Part shown: positions 6,346 through 6,346 of the stretch, one piece after another
Numbering within the stretch: the stretch's first letter is position 1
How the letters are laid out: each line of letters starts with the position of its first letter
Source of the DNA: Oribacterium sp. UBA6992
GTDB lineage: Bacteria > Bacillota > Clostridia > Lachnospirales > Lachnospiraceae
Reading direction: 5' to 3'
Assembly (NCBI GenBank): GCA_002449915.1
Contig: DJXY01000174.1
Location: 1-6,346 of the forward strand
DNA length: 6,346 nt
Made by a program: the position numbers and the translations under genes
Notes under the pieces: generated by a model
What the model was told of the DNA's origin: nothing
What the model saw: only the letters and a program-made list of their open reading frames with translations
Database searches by the model: none

Positions 6346-6346
6346 T
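6342..6346 (+). CDS. Start of the next gene, probably citE (citrate lyase beta subunit), cut by window edge
   Basis: Only the ATG at 6342-6344 and two further bases are visible. It overlaps the citD stop as ATGA and is preceded by GGGGAGG (6326-6332) at 9 bases. The citE assignment rests only on the usual citD-citE-citF order, since no protein sequence can be read here. Confidence 0.45.

Noticed and set aside
1..6346. CRISPR array, tRNA, rRNA or insertion sequence
   Set aside because: No spaced identical repeats, cloverleaf, ribosomal RNA segments, transposase motifs or terminal inverted repeats with target duplication were seen.

Overview
The window looks like part of a low-to-mid GC Firmicutes chromosome, probably an anaerobic Clostridia or Lachnospiraceae-type bacterium. 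This is inferred from purine-rich Shine-Dalgarno sites (AAAGGA, GGGGAG, AGGAGG), TTG start usage, the style of the hybrid kinases and the citrate lyase acyl carrier protein. No 16S or other phylogenetic marker is present, so the placement is tentative.

Layout: (1) Positions 1-1434, minus strand, hold a PAS / histidine-kinase-like / receiver protein whose C-terminus runs off the left edge. Its kinase core has lost the phospho-accepting histidine and essentially all ATP-binding residues, while the visible part of the receiver is intact. (2) Positions 1435-1668 are a divergent promoter region with a -10 box for each direction and a small dyad. (3) Positions 1669-5412, plus strand, encode a 1247-residue fusion: CheB methylesterase, CheR methyltransferase, PAS-like region, long heptad coiled coil, second PAS, HisKA, HATPase_c, receiver. 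All catalytic motifs look intact. (4) Positions 5437-5817 encode a free HPt phosphotransfer protein starting at TTG, 24 bases downstream, with a perfect 11-bp inverted repeat just inside its coding region. (5) Positions 5818-6045 are an AT-rich intergenic region full of short dyads, with a possible promoter and a leader hairpin. (6) Positions 6046-6345 encode citD, the citrate lyase acyl carrier protein. Its stop overlaps an ATG (ATGA) that is probably the start of citE.

How the genes may work together (inference): the fusion kinase can autophosphorylate on H879 and pass phosphate to its receiver D1174, then to H61 of the HPt protein. The divergent protein cannot autophosphorylate but keeps a phosphorylatable-looking D461, so it is a natural candidate for the end point of the relay. 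None of the three proteins shows a membrane segment, so this would be a cytoplasmic phosphorelay joined to an orphan CheB/CheR methylation module. No chemoreceptor, CheA or DNA-binding output is visible. Whether the relay controls the neighbouring citrate lyase operon is unknown.
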